A stretch of DNA of 64,000 nucleotides from Psettodes erumei (GCA_016785225.1 JAFBJZ010000603.1:1589001-1653000), one strand, 5' to 3'. Positions 46,271 to 59,582 are shown, numbered from the stretch's first letter. Numbers and translations are program-made. Notes: generated by a model not told the origin, from the letters alone.

Positions 46271-48900
46271 AGACCGAAACCAGCGCGCCGTACTGCATCT
46301 CATTAAAAAGACACAAAAAAGGTTCAATAATTACCCCAGCGACACACTGTTTTAGCAAATGTGACTGAAACAGGAGTAAATTGTACGTTGTTGGGGACTT
46401 TTTTTTCTTCTTTTTTTTTTGGAGCAATTAGGGTTTTCTGGACGGGATCGATTCAAAAATAAGCTGGTGCCCGTGTTCAGCCCAATGAAGGAACGTGTGC
46501 AGTGCTGCGTGTGTCTAAGTCCCATAAGCAGTACAGTATCAAGCGTTAGCGACACACGCGCTACTTGTTAGCTGGTTCAAATTGTTGGTTTTTATATTTC
46601 CGTGGACTCAGAGGCTCATTTGGAAGGGTCGGTGTTCGGGTCGTGAGGAGTTTCGTCACACGTCCCCCTTCCCTCCATTATCCAATGAGATCTGAGCAGG
46701 AGAACGCCCAGTACTGGCAGATTCAAGGTGAATTTCCCAGTGGATTACTTTACAAGGTAGTGTACTCTGTACTAATATGACATGGTAGGAGCAACATTCC
46801 TATGTATAGAATCGATAAAATACCCATAAAAGCAAGATTTCTCCAAAATAGTAAAAGCTGAATAGATCTGATCAGCACTGACTTTGTTGTCCTGGGGGTG
46901 GGGGGGTTTGGACCTGTCTCCTGACACCCGCTTTAATATGTTGAGGAAACAGCCAAAGGTGTAAATTCAGTCACATAGCAATATACTTTATGAGCTGCTC
47001 CATGATTATGTATCCCCCTCTTACCAGTGCGGAGAGCAGGGGGACCTCCCCTAACACAGTTTAGGCTTTAATTCAAATAAAGTGGTCAGATTTATGCATT
47101 TTGAATAATGAACATCAGTTTGCATTACCTCCGCTCCGAATTCCACATGCCCACACTTGAAATTACACCACGGACACGCGGCACGCACACGTCGAGCTCA
47201 CACAGAATTTAGAAAGTGCTTTATCATCCACAGATATAACGTGGTCTTAATAAAAAGCACAAATATCAGCAACTGCTACTCCTTTTTATTTTTCGGGTTC
47301 ACTCCTATGCAAGTGATGAAGGAACATACCCTCTTGATTTTAGTGATATAAAACTCGAGAAAGTACCGCACGATTCTTGTCTCTCTTTTGGCAGAGTGGG
47401 ATTTATTTTTTACTCCCATTATTTTACACAAAAAAGACTCCCAGTTACCCATTAGTTGCGCAGTCTGGCCAACGCCGTCCTCCCGTCTTCATTGAGAAAC
47501 GGCCCCATACTGCTCCACCGTGTCACACACCCTCCCCTTATTTCCACTGTCCTGAATACATTCATGATCCCAGCCGTTCACCCCAGAGTGCAAACTTATC
47601 TTCTGTGTTACCCGGAGTCACCCCCCCTCCCCCAAGTCCCGCCGCCTAAGGCCATGTCGCCCCCTCCTTTGTCCCAGATCGCTCCCAGCAGGATGCGGCA
47701 TTCTCCCTAACAACCATGGGGTCCATTTGGGCTTGCTCCAGTTACCACCAGAAATCTGTGACGCAAACACTCCCTGGACACGGGCAAATGCAAATAAATC
47801 TGAATGGTTTATTTATTTATTTTTGCCGTCATGCTCTCTGCATGCAGGTACATTCACGTATAAAACCAATATAGTTTGTCCTGGTCGACCTGCATGCTAA
47901 ATAACCAGTAAATAGCATGGCGCTTATATTGTCCTGTTGGCATTTTCGAGAAACTAAAAGGCCTGCTAATGCTTTCTGCCCTGTCTACCATTTATTTAAC
48001 GCTCCGAGGCACAGCAGCGCTGTGTAAAGAAATGCCCTCCGGTACAATAAAGTGCACACAAGTGCACAAAAAGACGTGATACAGACACGCTTTTCTTTCC
48101 CGGCGTTTTATTCTTTTCATATATGATCATATATCCTATATCCCTGGGGAAAAAAATGTGAAAATAATCATTCAACACACACAAGCTGTGACTAGTGATT
48201 GCGGTGTGACCTCAAAGAGAGCCTCTGATGTGTGCTTTTTATTTTGCATGCCCACAAACACACGCATGAACATATGGAAGTGTTCCCCCTTGGGCAAAAC
48301 AATTCGCACAAACACACGCATAAATGGGGGTGGGGGGCTCAAAGACTTCCTACATTTATATCACCTTTTCCTCAACCTCTCCATTTGTCATCTGTTGAAT
48401 CCCTCTGTTCATCTCATTTCTATCGATCTCTCAGGTCCGAGTGTCAGAAGTGCAAGTTACGTCAGGGCAACGGGAGTGCAAGCACAACAGCGTTTGGCTG
48501 TCTGATTCAGAGCAATAAACGTATGTTTCTGTTCCGAGTGTCGCAAAAAGATAAAAGTCTGCGTGTGATCCCAGAACACACACACACACACACACAACAG
48601 GCTGCTGCAGCTTTCCGACACTGTGATGCCTGCTTTGCAGAGCAGAGACCCGCTTGGCGGGGCTGTCCAAGGTCCTGGCCGGCTGATGTGGCACAGGAGC
48701 TGTCCACAGTTCTGAAACCTGCTCAGGCTTCTGCATGCTGATGAGTGGCAAGCAGCGGGTGAGTTGGAGGCTAAAAATAACGCTGGTAATGAGGTGAACG
48801 CACTCTGGCTTTTTTTAGTCGCCACATTTTTGAAAACAATGACAAGCTTTATATTTTACCAATGTAGTGTCATTATCGATAGCCCGCCGTGCGCAGTACC
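46271..48900. other. Gene-free stretch with simple repeats
   Basis: Contains TTTA units near 47807-47822, a POU octamer at 47788-47795, a perfect palindrome ATATATGATCATATAT near 48119-48134 and a CA array at 48576-48596. Short frames (169 codons or fewer) have no recognisable domain. Confidence 0.45.
48576..48596. repeat. (CA)n microsatellite
   Basis: About ten CA units. Confidence 0.9.
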
Positions 48901-48903
48901 TTT

Positions 48904-49301
48904 TTAAAGGAGGTATCTTTACGTTCTTGCTATGGCTACAGAGCCAGCCTCAGCATTAGACATAGACATAGACATATAGACATAGCATGTTCAGAGTCTG
49001 CCTTCATTCCATTACTCACAATGAGTTGTCTCCAGTGGACGACGGCGATGCCAACATTAACTCTCGTTGCCAGCCAGCCAGCCAGCGCCGGCTCGACTGG
49101 ATAGTCTCCACACTTTCCGAGTCACATCTTAGCATCCGGTTTTCCCCCACAGTGGTAGCGCTGCTCGGAGGCCGTTTTATAACCTCTTGTCTTGTAAACA
49201 CAACAATGACTGAAGCTCTTGGCAAGCGACCATCTCCGCCACCCACACCTGGCAAGAAACGGCGCTCAGCAGCAGAGCAGACTTACATATAGCACCTTTA
49301 A
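48904..49301. mobile_element. TTAA-flanked MITE (piggyBac-like ends)
   Basis: A TTAA at 48904-48907 and another at 49298-49301 bound the element. Reading inward, the left end AGGAGGTATCTTTACGT and the reverse complement of the right end AGGTGCTATATGTAAGT agree at 12 of 17 positions; including the shared TTTAA flank it is 17 of 22. TTAA target duplication is diagnostic of piggyBac-class insertion. The interior is non-coding apart from a 101-codon frame ending in KRPSPPPTPGKKRR that has no known function, and includes a GACATA micro-repeat at about 48957-48987. Ends are diverged, so it is an old copy. Confidence 0.6.
48957..48987. repeat. (GACATA)n short tandem repeat
   Basis: About four imperfect GACATA/GACATATA units inside the MITE. 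Confidence 0.8.
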
Positions 49302-49539
49302 ATTGAGTTGCTATGTCGGTTGTCTTGTAAGTGAGTTTTCACCATTGCGAGAGGCAAAATTATAGTATATACATGAAGGGCGAGGAGATATTATACAGCT
49401 GGTTCAGGGACAGAATTATCCACGGTGCAGCCTGAGTCATGATGCTGGTGGCAGACCCACCGTTTAATGTGATTTCTCAGACTTTTCCGTACTTAGCAAT
49501 GTGGGACACAGTTCAAGAGCTCAGACAGAATATATCAGG

Positions 49540-50470
49540 GGAGCTGTGCGTACGTGTGCGCGTGCGTGCGTGTGAAAAAGTGCAGGCTGGCTGATGAAGT
49601 TTGCGCGCGCGCGGAGGCGCCGCGTTCGTGCGCACGCTCACACTAAGTTGGGCGTAACGATGGATTCAAAGGAAGCCTTTGAAGTATTTTGATGTTCCCT
49701 GGCTGCTCTCTTGCCAGTTTCCTAAATAGGTCAGAGACTCTGCTCTCTGCCGTCTTCCCTGCGCTAGTTGTGCTGCAGCCTGCTCGAAAGCGCCGGAAAA
49801 GGGCAAGCAGAGGGAAACAACTTTGCATCCCGTCATTTCAATTAAAAGCGTGGCTCTCTTTTGCTTTTGTGCCGCTTTGGTTTCGCGAGATGCTCAACAG
49901 GTGAGCCTGGAGGGGACCCTGGAAGTTGTGGACATTTAGCGAGAGAGGCAGACAGATGGACGGAGATGAAGAAAGAGACGGAAAGCGAGCTACAGCCACA
50001 GGTGGAGGGGAACAGGACGGGTTCCCGCAAAGGGAAAGGCAGAGAGAGAGAGATTGAGATGGAGGGAGGCGGCGGGGAGACGGACGGCGCAGATAGAGCA
50101 GGGGAGACGCAGAATGAGGGAGAGAGAGAGAGAGATACGCCAGCGCTGGTGTGGTCCTGCGGGCCATCTGTCCTGCGTTGCTGTGCGAGCTCTGGCGTCG
50201 AGCTGCTGGTTCCATGTAGGCCAGCCATTTGCATCTTCCAGCCCGCTGATTAATTTGGTGTCTGGAGGAAGCCTTTCTTCGTCAGACGCATCAACTCAGC
50301 CGTGCCCGCTTCGTGCCGCCATCGCATGCGGGGATCTTAATTTTGTCCTCGAAGGTGTTCGGGATGAGTCCAGCGCCGAGCCAGACCCGGAGTTGCGCGG
50401 CAGCCCCGCAAAGCAGCTAGCTTGTGGGGCAGCAGAAAGATATCAGGGTGGTCTAAACTTAGAATAACAG
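49540..50470. promoter_or_regulatory. CpG-rich block with purine-rich core
   Basis: CpG-dense ends (49555-49640 with GCGCGCGCGCG at 49603-49613, and 50290-50420) flank an AG-rich stretch with GAGAGA runs (50040-50135). A good donor-like CAG|GTGAGC occurs at about 49899-49904 in an open frame of 71 codons, which could be a first exon. No protein family is recognised in frames of up to 137 codons. Promoter character is inferred from CpG density. Confidence 0.35.
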
Positions 50471-50860
50471 TGCTGTCTGTTTGTCCTCTTTTTCTCTGTC
50501 CCTCTTCTCTCCCATGTACAATTTAAGGAGGCACACACAAGCACAGACACGCACACACACACACACACAGACACACACGCAACCTCAGCAGTCCCAGGGA
50601 CCCTGTTAGCACCTCCTCTTCTCCTCCTTGTAATGGGAGGAATAAATCAGAGTGAGTGAAGTGCTTGTTTTAGTTGCCAGCGCTGGCATGTCCAAAACTT
50701 CAGAGGGGCGGGATGGCGTGATTTATTGTCGAGTGGCACAAAGCGAACACACTCTGCCATGGGAACGGGACAGACACCCCCACAGAATTTGATTTGCCTT
50801 CTGTTGGGCTGGACCGTGTTAGCAAATAAGGCAGAACCCATCCCCTCCTTGCTCCAACAT

Positions 50861-50894
<34 letters not shown>

Positions 50895-51310
50895 CTCCTT
50901 TTCTTCGGCTGAAATACTGCTGGGGACAGGCCAGGGGAGATCAGAGTGGGAGGCTGGTGTACGAGGGAGGGAAGTATTTCTGTGTTACGAAAAGCCAGAT
51001 CCCTCTGTCCCTCTGCTCCACCCTGCTCATCGTCAGCCCACGGCCCTAAAAAAAGAGCCCCCCCCCCGCACACGAGTGGAAGGCTCTGATCCTCCACACT
51101 TTCCTCCTCTGGTCCCCCAATCTGGGCTCAACCAGAAACCCGCGGCCTCCCTCCGGGCCTCTGTGATTCCCTCCATGTCCCCGCCGTGGATAAAAGTCGT
51201 CTTACATCCTCACAGATGTCAGGCCAATTTTCCAGCACTCGCGGCCCCACACAGATGCACAGGTTTGCGTCGCAGTCAAAGGGACACCCACACACACAAC
51301 ACACGGGCAC
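50471..51310. repeat. Region of CA microsatellites
   Basis: CA arrays at about 50531-50580, 50862-50893 (16 clean units) and 51288-51318, with a C-run at about 51059-51068. No gene was recognised between them. Confidence 0.8.
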
Positions 51311-52149
51311 ACATACATACATAATGTGTGTCACCGCTGCATATCAAAGTCTGTGTGCATCCCCACAGACGCCGAACTTATCATTACAAAGGCTGCTCTC
51401 GATGATGCACGTTTTTAGCATGCAGTGTTCTCTGGTTTTATTTATTTATTTATTTTATGCAGCGAGTTTCTGCAGAATAACCACGAGATTAAACGGAACT
51501 AACTCAGAACCAGACAGATGCCCTATCATGTTTGAAGTATCGCCACCTGCTGTGTTTTGAAAAACGAGCGACTGGATTTGAAGCATGAGCGTCGGGCCTG
51601 CTCCTCTCCGCTGTTTATCTTAGTTGACTTCCCGTGGGGGATTGTAATGCCTGTGTCAGTGGACACACTAATAGAGATGTGTGAGGTTAAGACTATTGTA
51701 TACATCAACGCCAGAGATCGCTGCTCCACTATTATAGGCCTGTCACCTTGCCCCGGGGATTATACAGGTTTTAAATGGAAGAACAGCTTCTTCCAATGCA
51801 ATACTGAGGGGTTTTAATCGAGACAAACAACGCCTACATGCTAGTTCTCCTAGCCGACTGTCATCTCTTCTCACAGAGAAGGCTGGAGGAGTGTTCCCCG
51901 TGAAGGCCTGCCACAGACCACGTGAAGAGGATTAGTCAGAGTGAGTCTACCTGGGAAATATTAATGTGCTGAACCAGATGAGACTGTCTGAGCCTGAAAT
52001 GAGAATTATGTATTGGCAGGGGTAAGAAGGTTACTTTCCAAATGTCATCTGTATCAGAGCAGAGATTTCTTTCTAAAGATCACATGGCTAATGCCATATT
52101 TTTGTGACTTTTAAAGTGCTGCATCAATCCGCGCCACATCCCTGGTATA
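51311..52149. other. Gene-free spacer, partly enhancer-like
   Basis: Contains TTTA units at 51437-51455. The 51840-52030 part is unique with GATTAGTCAGAG and AAATATTAATGTG. No coding signal. Confidence 0.4.
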
Positions 52150-52772
52150 AGTTTTAGCTATGCCCGTGGGATGACCCCGAGGATGGCAACAATGTCGGTC
52201 TGGTTGTTACTGCGCTGGTCCCACGCTTTGATCCAGATTGAAATACCTCAACAGCCAACTGATGGATTGGCACGAACGTTTATCTTGGTCTCCAGAGGAT
52301 GAATGCTAATGGCCTTGGTGATCCTCTGACTTTTCGTTCTGCAGCAGGACCAGGTCACATTTTTATTCAGTAAAACTCAATATCCACCGGGTGAATTTGC
52401 ACATGGTTTGGTACACTCATTCCCAGAAGATGCACCCTAATGACCTGACATTTTAGTGAAAGCCAACATGAGGTGGACATTTTTGGGTTTTTCGGTGAAA
52501 TGTTTGAGCAACTTTATCACATTTTCCCAGCAGTCAGTGCGGCAAAAAAAAAAAAAAATCAAAAATAACTGCAAAAATAAAAGAAGTGCCATCAGGCTGA
52601 GGCTCAGCTGTAGAAACGTTAACATGCAAAAGACAGGGTAAACATTACACCTGTTCAACAAAAGCATAACTGCATTGTCATCGTAAGCATATTAGCGTGC
52701 TGATGTATTAGCTCTAAGCTCAGTGATACAGACCAGAACTGCTGGCGTGGCTACAGACTAAATCCTTGTTGT
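52150..52772 (-). mobile_element. Fragment of a common fish interspersed repeat, reverse copy
   Basis: Contains CCAGATTGAAATACCTCAAC, CTGATGGATTGGCACGAA, CCAGAGGATGAATGCTAATG, GGTGATCCTCTGACTTTTC, GGGTAAACATTACACCTG and GCATATTAGCGTGCTGATG, in the order of the reverse complement of the repeat at 28641-28945. It is longer than that copy but internally degraded, with an A-run at 52545-52558. Non-coding; family class not asserted. Confidence 0.7.
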
Positions 52773-55700
52773 TGCAACAAAAACAATAGCAGTCAATAAT
52801 CAAATATCATTCTCACTTTCTTTGAAATGTATTTGTAATTTTACAACTGTCGAAACCCAGTCCTGCGCAATCAGAAGGTTTTGAGAAGTTTTGCTTCCCT
52901 CACAAAGCCCGACTGCTTCAAGGGCAAAAGAGCGTGCTTTAAGATGGGGGGGCAGGGGAGCTGTTAGAGGATTTGGGACATCAATGAGAAATAGCTGTAA
53001 AATGCCGTTTTACTTTTCATCATCACTCATATCCGAGGAGTTCGACCTAATATTTTGAAATATTGATGTGGAGACAGTCATTGAGAGCGAACAATTGATC
53101 TGCTCAGCCAAAAGAAAGTTGTATTAAAAACCTCCCGTCATTTCACAGATTGTATGGCTCGCACATTAACCTCCGTGCTTCAACAAAGAGGTTCCCTGGA
53201 TTGAAAGTTTTTATTCTTAGCCCGAAGCCATTTCAGCTCAACTCCAGTTGCCGTGCAGAGCTGAAGAACAGCTTCCCTTCACCCTGAGGAAGGGTGATTG
53301 TATTTGCTTGCCTCTTTGTCTATCTCCAGTTTGCGTTTGTGTGTGTGTGTGCGTGTGCAAGTTTGCGTGGCAGATGCATGCTTTTCTTTTTGCCAGTTTC
53401 TGAAATAGCTTTCTGACCTTTCGGTGAAGTTTTTCCTCGTCTTTTGTGCTGTCAGCCATGTCCTCTCCTAAATCGATGGCTGCTACTCGTACTCTCTTCC
53501 AAACAGCAGGACATGGCTGACGTTATGCATTAATGATATTTAATAATGATTACAATCTCAGTCTAACCATCCTACCCCCTGCCTCCTTTCCCTCCATCTC
53601 CACTCGATCAGTCTCTCTCTGCGAATTTATTCATGGGGAGAAATGGCAAATTAACCAAATTCCAAATGGCTATGGCAGAGGCCTCGGTGCCAGGTAACAA
53701 GTGGAGGGCGAAAACACACCAAACACAACAACAGCCTTCATTTGCATTTTCATTTAATTTTCCTTTGGCCTGTAGCGCTGTGTACAGAATCAATCTTTCT
53801 AACTCCATTTCCAATATATTACTGAGCGACAGCAGGAAGAAAGGGGAAGTATTGATTGGCTGAGTGTTCATTGTGTCTTCTCACAGATTGCACACTTCAT
53901 AAGAGCAGCGAACAGATTGCTGCTTGGTTCCCTTTTACTGTGTCTTTATTTCACGTGAAAGAGTAATGACGGTTGTTTTGATGTGGCGGAGGTGCTGCGG
54001 TCGCTCCACATCTCTCCGTCAGCGCAGCACGTCTTCCTCTTGTTTTGTCTTGACCCAGTAACCACAGATTCTCCAAGAATTCGGCGTTGTCATCAAGTAG
54101 CGCGGCGCTTTGCTCCGAGGAGAAATCATTGCTATTATTGATATTATTATTACATCAGCGCTGCACAGTACCTGATCGTCGGCGTGTAAACATTTGAATG
54201 GCTCCAGATTCTCAAAAAACAATGTTGGCACCCAGAGTCTGATAGGTCTCTTACTGGCAGTTTCATAAACCCCTCCCCCAAAAAACAACGGTTGTCCAGT
54301 CACAGCTTAGCAACTGTAACTACGCACGGCGGGTCGTCCAAGGTTGCCAAGGTTGGAGGGGGGGGAGTGATAGCGACCATTTAACCTGTGTGTTTACCTG
54401 CCTTAGTGCATGCTACAGACGTTAGCCTGCCTGATATGAGAAAAACACCTGAATAAGATTGGAACGTCCTCCCAGTGGAAGCCAATGAATCGAAGTTTAG
54501 AATAGCGACGGGCCTGACCTCTCCTGCTCTTTGTCGCTTAGAGTTACGCTCGGCGTTGTCGAGCATTACATTTGCCAAACACGCCGCTTATTTTTCTCCT
54601 TCACACGCCTTTCTCTTGTTAAAGTGAAGTGGCTATTACTGATGCTTTAGAGAGAGCACAGCGGAGAGCAAAGGTGAGTTATGAGGAGTGTGTAAATTGG
54701 ACTTAAGTTCACCACGTTGACTCCATATGAAAGCTTATATCGCTCCGTAACTGTGAGCATTTATGCCATCAGAAGTTCTTAGAGGAGCATACTGTGTTTA
54801 ACACTTGTTTCCAGTGTCCCAGAGTTGTTGCATTTAAACAAAAAATATGTCCATGAAAGCATAAAGTTCATTGGGTTGTTTGTTGAAGTATGTTTTTTGC
54901 AAAGTAAGAATCCAAACCATTGAATGTTTGTGTGGGAATAAAAAAATAATGTATAAACTGTTGAGTACAATAATACCAGGACTACCTGGTAGCTACCCTG
55001 CAAAACACAACCATCCTCTGTCTGTGCCGATTTAGTTTTGTTTTTTTTAGCTTTTTTGGGGGGGGAATTAAAGCTTTAGCCCCAGTCTTTTAGCATTGGA
55101 ACAGCACATGTTGTCACCTTATGCATATTTAAGACCTTTTCTGACAGGAAACTTCTTTAAACACCAACCTGCTTGACTGAGCTGAGGGAGAGAGAGAGAG
55201 TTTTCAACCCACCCATATAGTTTTATCATTAGCATTAACTTTTTGTAGCCAGAAATATGAATCTGCTACCACCCATCATCATTTCAGTCAACGGAATCCA
55301 CGGTCTTCGTCTCGCTATAAGAAGTTTGCTTTTGTTTATCCACATACTGCAGATTATAATGCCTATATATACATATATATATACATTGCCTTAGCAGCAA
55401 AAATGAGAGGTGGGTTGCAATAACACAAGAAATGCAATAAACATTAAGTAGTCACAAAACACACCGGTGCAAAAGATGCACATATAGGTGTTTTGTTTGT
55501 TTGGGTAAGTGAAAGTGCAGTGCATAAAAAGCGTATGAAGACTCAGGAGACCGCAGAGGAGGCAGCGGAACCATTTTTACCACCCGGGAGAGACAGGTTT
55601 GTTTTTTTTTCTGAACTCCGGCACTCGCCGTTCCAGGTTTCACTCACACAACTTTGCCTTCCTGCCAGGCGAACGCAGCAGAGCCCAGGCGCACACGGAC

Positions 55701-57254
55701 TCCGGGGTCATCAGCCAAATCATAAAAATAAAAGAAGAAAGAAATCATAATAACGCTGCCCTGAAGTAGGCGGGGATACTGCGTATCTTAAATACCGCGC
55801 CGCGTAATAATTGAAATGACCTGTCCAACTCAATCATGTAAGCAATCATTTTAGAAAAGTAAAAGTTTTGAGCCAGAGTCTGATATTATCACGGCCTTTC
55901 TTCGGAGCCATCGGTGGCAGCGACGTAATTCGCCGCTGCCGCTGAGGTTAGTTGCCTGTGTTTGAGGTTGAAAAGCTGTTAGCTGAAGTCCTGACACTCA
56001 TTCGCACCTTCAGCTGGAAGAGGTAGGCGAATGTGCCTCAGGACAAATCCCCGGCATGCTCCGAGTATCTATTCAGATGCCAGCGGTTTTCAGTGAGGAG
56101 CAGAGACTCCTAATGGAGGTGTATATTAGGCAGCCCAGCTGTCTGTTAGTGAGGCCCGGTGATTGATGGGAGGAGACATGCGCCATTTACTGGCCAAGCT
56201 GGAACTGGAAGGAATCTCCATCTTCTCTTTCAAAGCAGTCACAAGATGCCTCGCAGGGAAAATTGGCCTATTTCCACGGGGGGCTAAATTCAGCACCAGT
56301 CACACAGACAGACAAACAAGCGCCGCAGCGCGCTCGTTCTAAGCACGCACGTACAAATATACATGCGCGCGCACACACAGACATTATGCAAACGGGCGAG
56401 GGGGGGGGTCACGCTATGCTGAGGTAAACAATGGCTTACGATACCGTTTGCTTTACTAGCGTGCAGTTCACAAGTCGTAGGGTAATACAGAGCACGCGCA
56501 TCCACACGTACACAAACACCTTTTGTGATTCCATCTGTGTCAGCTCACGGCTCTTTCAAAGGAATGTGTTGCAGATTTCTGTCAGTCAAATTTAAAAGAA
56601 CACGATCTTAAACAGTGCGACTTTGACATTTGGATTTTTATGTTTTCATTGTTCACAGAAGTCTGTTTAAACTCAGGATCATGATTTGGCATTTCCCGCT
56701 AATGTGATTGATCTCAGATTCATATCAAATACGCCCGTGTTGTATTATTCCAAGCTGAACGGCAGAAGACATTTGAACGTGACGGCTGAATTCCTGTTGA
56801 ATATGAGTTACTGTCGTGGCTTACTGCGATGCCTGCTCATCTTATTAGCAACACCAGTGGTTTTAATGCAACGATGACTCAAAATATCAGCTATGCTAAA
56901 GGCGCGTCGAATGAGCAACTGCTCATCGGTGGCCAACATACGCAGATAGCGTATTACAAACTTTACCCAACAATATTTCCTCTTAGAACAAATAGGCTCA
57001 GATTCCAGCTTATTTGCCACGGACACATGACAGTAACTTGACAGCCTGGTGGTTAATTACATCACCACCTCGTTCTCTCGTACGTCCTGCGTTCGTGCAG
57101 AGGAAGTTCGCGACTGCGAGTGACATACAGTGCGGCGTGCTGCCATCCACCCATTCATCAAAATCCTGTGAAAACAATGGGTTGTTTGGAGCCAGGCCCG
57201 CCGTCCCTGCCAGTCCACAGGGACACGGAAGCCAAAGACAGATGTTGTCTTATC
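52773..57254. other. Gene-free stretch with scattered simple repeats
   Basis: About 4.5 kb without a recognised gene. It contains a GT run near 53335-53358, a POU octamer ATTTGCAT at 53740-53747, a G-run at 54358-54367, a GA run near 55187-55200 and a TATATACA run near 55369-55384. All open frames are 100 codons or shorter with no known domain. Confidence 0.45.
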
Positions 57255-57420
57255 TCTCCTAATTTGATTTCTTGTGTGTGCCAGTTGCAGCTACATAGAC
57301 TGCACATTAATTGAGATCATGCAAATAAGACAGGGCTTAATTTGCTTAATTATAGATTTTATTATTTTTTGTTCCTGGCAATATTTTTTTGTAACCCTCC
57401 CTGGCTTTTTCGTGGTTCAG
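57255..57420. promoter_or_regulatory. Candidate conserved non-coding element with POU octamer
   Basis: AT-rich unique block: CACATTAATTGAGATC, a perfect ATGCAAAT at 57319-57326, GGCTTAATTTGCTTAATTA and TTTATTATTTTTTG. Contains octamer and homeodomain cores, and no coding frame. Confidence 0.35.
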
Positions 57421-58899
57421 TCAGATGGATGTGTAATCTTTGCTTCCCATTAATCACCATCATCCTTGACTATATCTTTTGAATTTTTGCTTTGAATACT
57501 ACATGGAACCGGCTGAGAATATTGTTTTGACATGTTTCCATTTTCACCAGTGGTAGATTCTTGGTGGTTTGAGGGAAGAGACATGAAGTAAAAGGAGTGG
57601 GTGTTCAGCAGAGAGCGAGTGTAATTTCCCATCCATTACTGTCTCTGTACAGTGTAACTTTAGAGCAGAAACATTTCAGCGCGGCACATCGTATCTCACT
57701 GACACGTGGCTCGTCTTGGACTGTCTTGATGATCCTAATGAACGTACAGTGTTATTGGATTGTCAGTTGCTTCAAGCTGGCCTCGTTACCGACGCTGCGA
57801 AATTTCATACATTCAGCCTCCTCAACCTGCAGTTAGATATGTGATTTTACGAGTTTGTGAAAGGTCAGTGTATCCATTTTTTTTTACGCTGTGCACATCA
57901 GTAATGCCCTCTCGTGATGTAGAAATAAAATGAAAATTTGAGCTGCCAGGGTGGAAACTTGTGAAGCCTTTATAATAGATGTAAATGGCTGTTTGTCACC
58001 CAGGAAGAGGATCATCCACCACTGATGGTTTTGCCCCCCCCTTTCTAGAAGACATCTTGCAGAGCGCTAGGAACCCACACTCCACACTGTGCCTGCATGC
58101 TGCAGCTGTAAATCCTAGTTACTACCCAAAACATTACGGCGGCGGAGGACACGCACCAGCTACAAACGGGTCCTTTTCCCTAAATGCGAAAGCGAAAAAG
58201 CTCGCAAGGGGCACGCAGTGGCGAATGCTAAGCTGGCTGTTGGGTGGTCGGGAAGCGCTTGGGAGGCAAAGCCGTCGTTGTGCGTGAAACGCGGGGTGTG
58301 TAATGCGTCGGTGTCGAGGGGTTGTCGTAAAGGCGGAGCCGCGGCGAGCAACAGCGGTAAAGCGACAGACGATGCTGCTGATTGCTGGTAGCGACATCGC
58401 TTGTTTCACAGATGATATATAAAGAGTAGCTGAATACACCATCCAGTATTTATGCCACCCGACAACATGGGTTGAACTGCGTTTGGTCTACATGTGTTGT
58501 AATGAACTTTCACCCCACGTTGTTAACACTGCAATGTTTTGAGACTTCTTACAGTAACGCAACATCGACTGCATATTCTACTGGAGCTGCCGCTGTTGTT
58601 TGGAAAAATCACCCCGGCAGAGTGAGAATAGTGTTTTGCCCCGTTTGTTCCGAGATGTGCCGAAAAATGCTAATACGGCTGACAAAAGTGTCAAAATAAA
58701 TTATATATTTCTCCAAGAAATACACATCATACCCGGATTGCATTATCACAGAGCAATCTGGCCATGAGTCAGTATGTATTTTTATGCTAATGTTCAGATT
58801 TAGGGAGTGCGCGCTATCTGTGTTGAGGTGGCACCTGTGGATGACTGCTATCTATTGCGAAATATAATAACATGAAATAGCAGAGGCTGAACTCTGATC
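57421..58899. other. Gene-free stretch, nothing recognised
   Basis: Frames of up to 102 codons on both strands without known domains. Moderately CpG-rich near 58135-58380. Confidence 0.45.
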
Positions 58900-59045
58900 C
58901 GGGGGAGAGACGAGGAATATCAAAAGCCGAGTCTCGCGGGCGGGCCGCGGCTTCTGCTTCGGAAGCATCTCGTTTACGGGTCCCCCTTCTCCCGCGCCGT
59001 CACGTGAGCGTGGCCTCGCCTACTCAGGCGTACGGGCCAAAAAAA
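58900..59045. promoter_or_regulatory. Small CpG-rich block with CACGTG site
   Basis: CpG-dense (CGCGGGCGGGCCGCGG) and contains GTCACGTGAG, an E-box of the USF/MITF type, near 58999-59008. It ends at an A-run of about 14 (59040-59053). A small promoter or CpG element is possible; no transcript identified. Confidence 0.3.
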
Positions 59046-59189
59046 AAAAAAATACAAAAAACTACTCATGTTTTCATGACGCGCGCGGCACATCTGCGAT
59101 TCTGTCGGGAGATCACCGCTGCTTGCTGGTGGTACAAAGTCCTATCAGTCAGTCACATCTACAGTAATGTCACGCATTAATGATTAATG

Positions 59190-59480
59190 CTCGAAAGCAG
59201 GTTAACCATAGTGATTTGGCAGCAATTATACCGACTGTCATCTGGCCAAGCATGTAGAATAAACACATCATTACCCTCCTATAGAGCCAGCGTGCGGTGG
59301 CTGCCCCCCCGCCTCTTCCACTCCTTCCCCTGGAGTGCATCTGATAAAATTAATTGAAAAGAAAAGCAAGTAGCATCCTCAGGCAGTGTTATTGTTATTA
59401 TTATAATTAGCACACGTGGCACGGCCCACTGTCTCTGTGGCCTGTTAGCTCACGGGCTAAAGCCTCTAATGAGGTGGCAG
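59190..59480. promoter_or_regulatory. Candidate conserved non-coding element
   Basis: Two unique blocks (about 59175-59290 and 59340-59480) separated by a C-rich part, with GGTTAACCATAG, CAGCAATTATACC, AAAATTAATTGAAAAG, TTATTATTATAATTAGC and CTCTAATGAGG. High density of homeodomain-type cores, no coding frame. Confidence 0.35.
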
Positions 59481-59544
59481 TCATGTGGTGTCAGCTCCAG
59501 CTCTGAAAGAGCAGCGTAGACCAAGCAGAATGGACTCATCACGA

Positions 59545-59582
59545 ATGTGTGTGTGTGTGTATTTATGCATATATGCATATGT
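59545..59582. repeat. GT run and ATGCATAT palindromic tract
   Basis: A (GT)n run of about eight units is followed by the palindrome ATGCATATATGCAT. Confidence 0.85.

Noticed and set aside
48232..48741. 169-codon plus-strand open frame
   Set aside because: Crosses a CA microsatellite, overlaps three opposite-strand frames and shows no recognisable domain.
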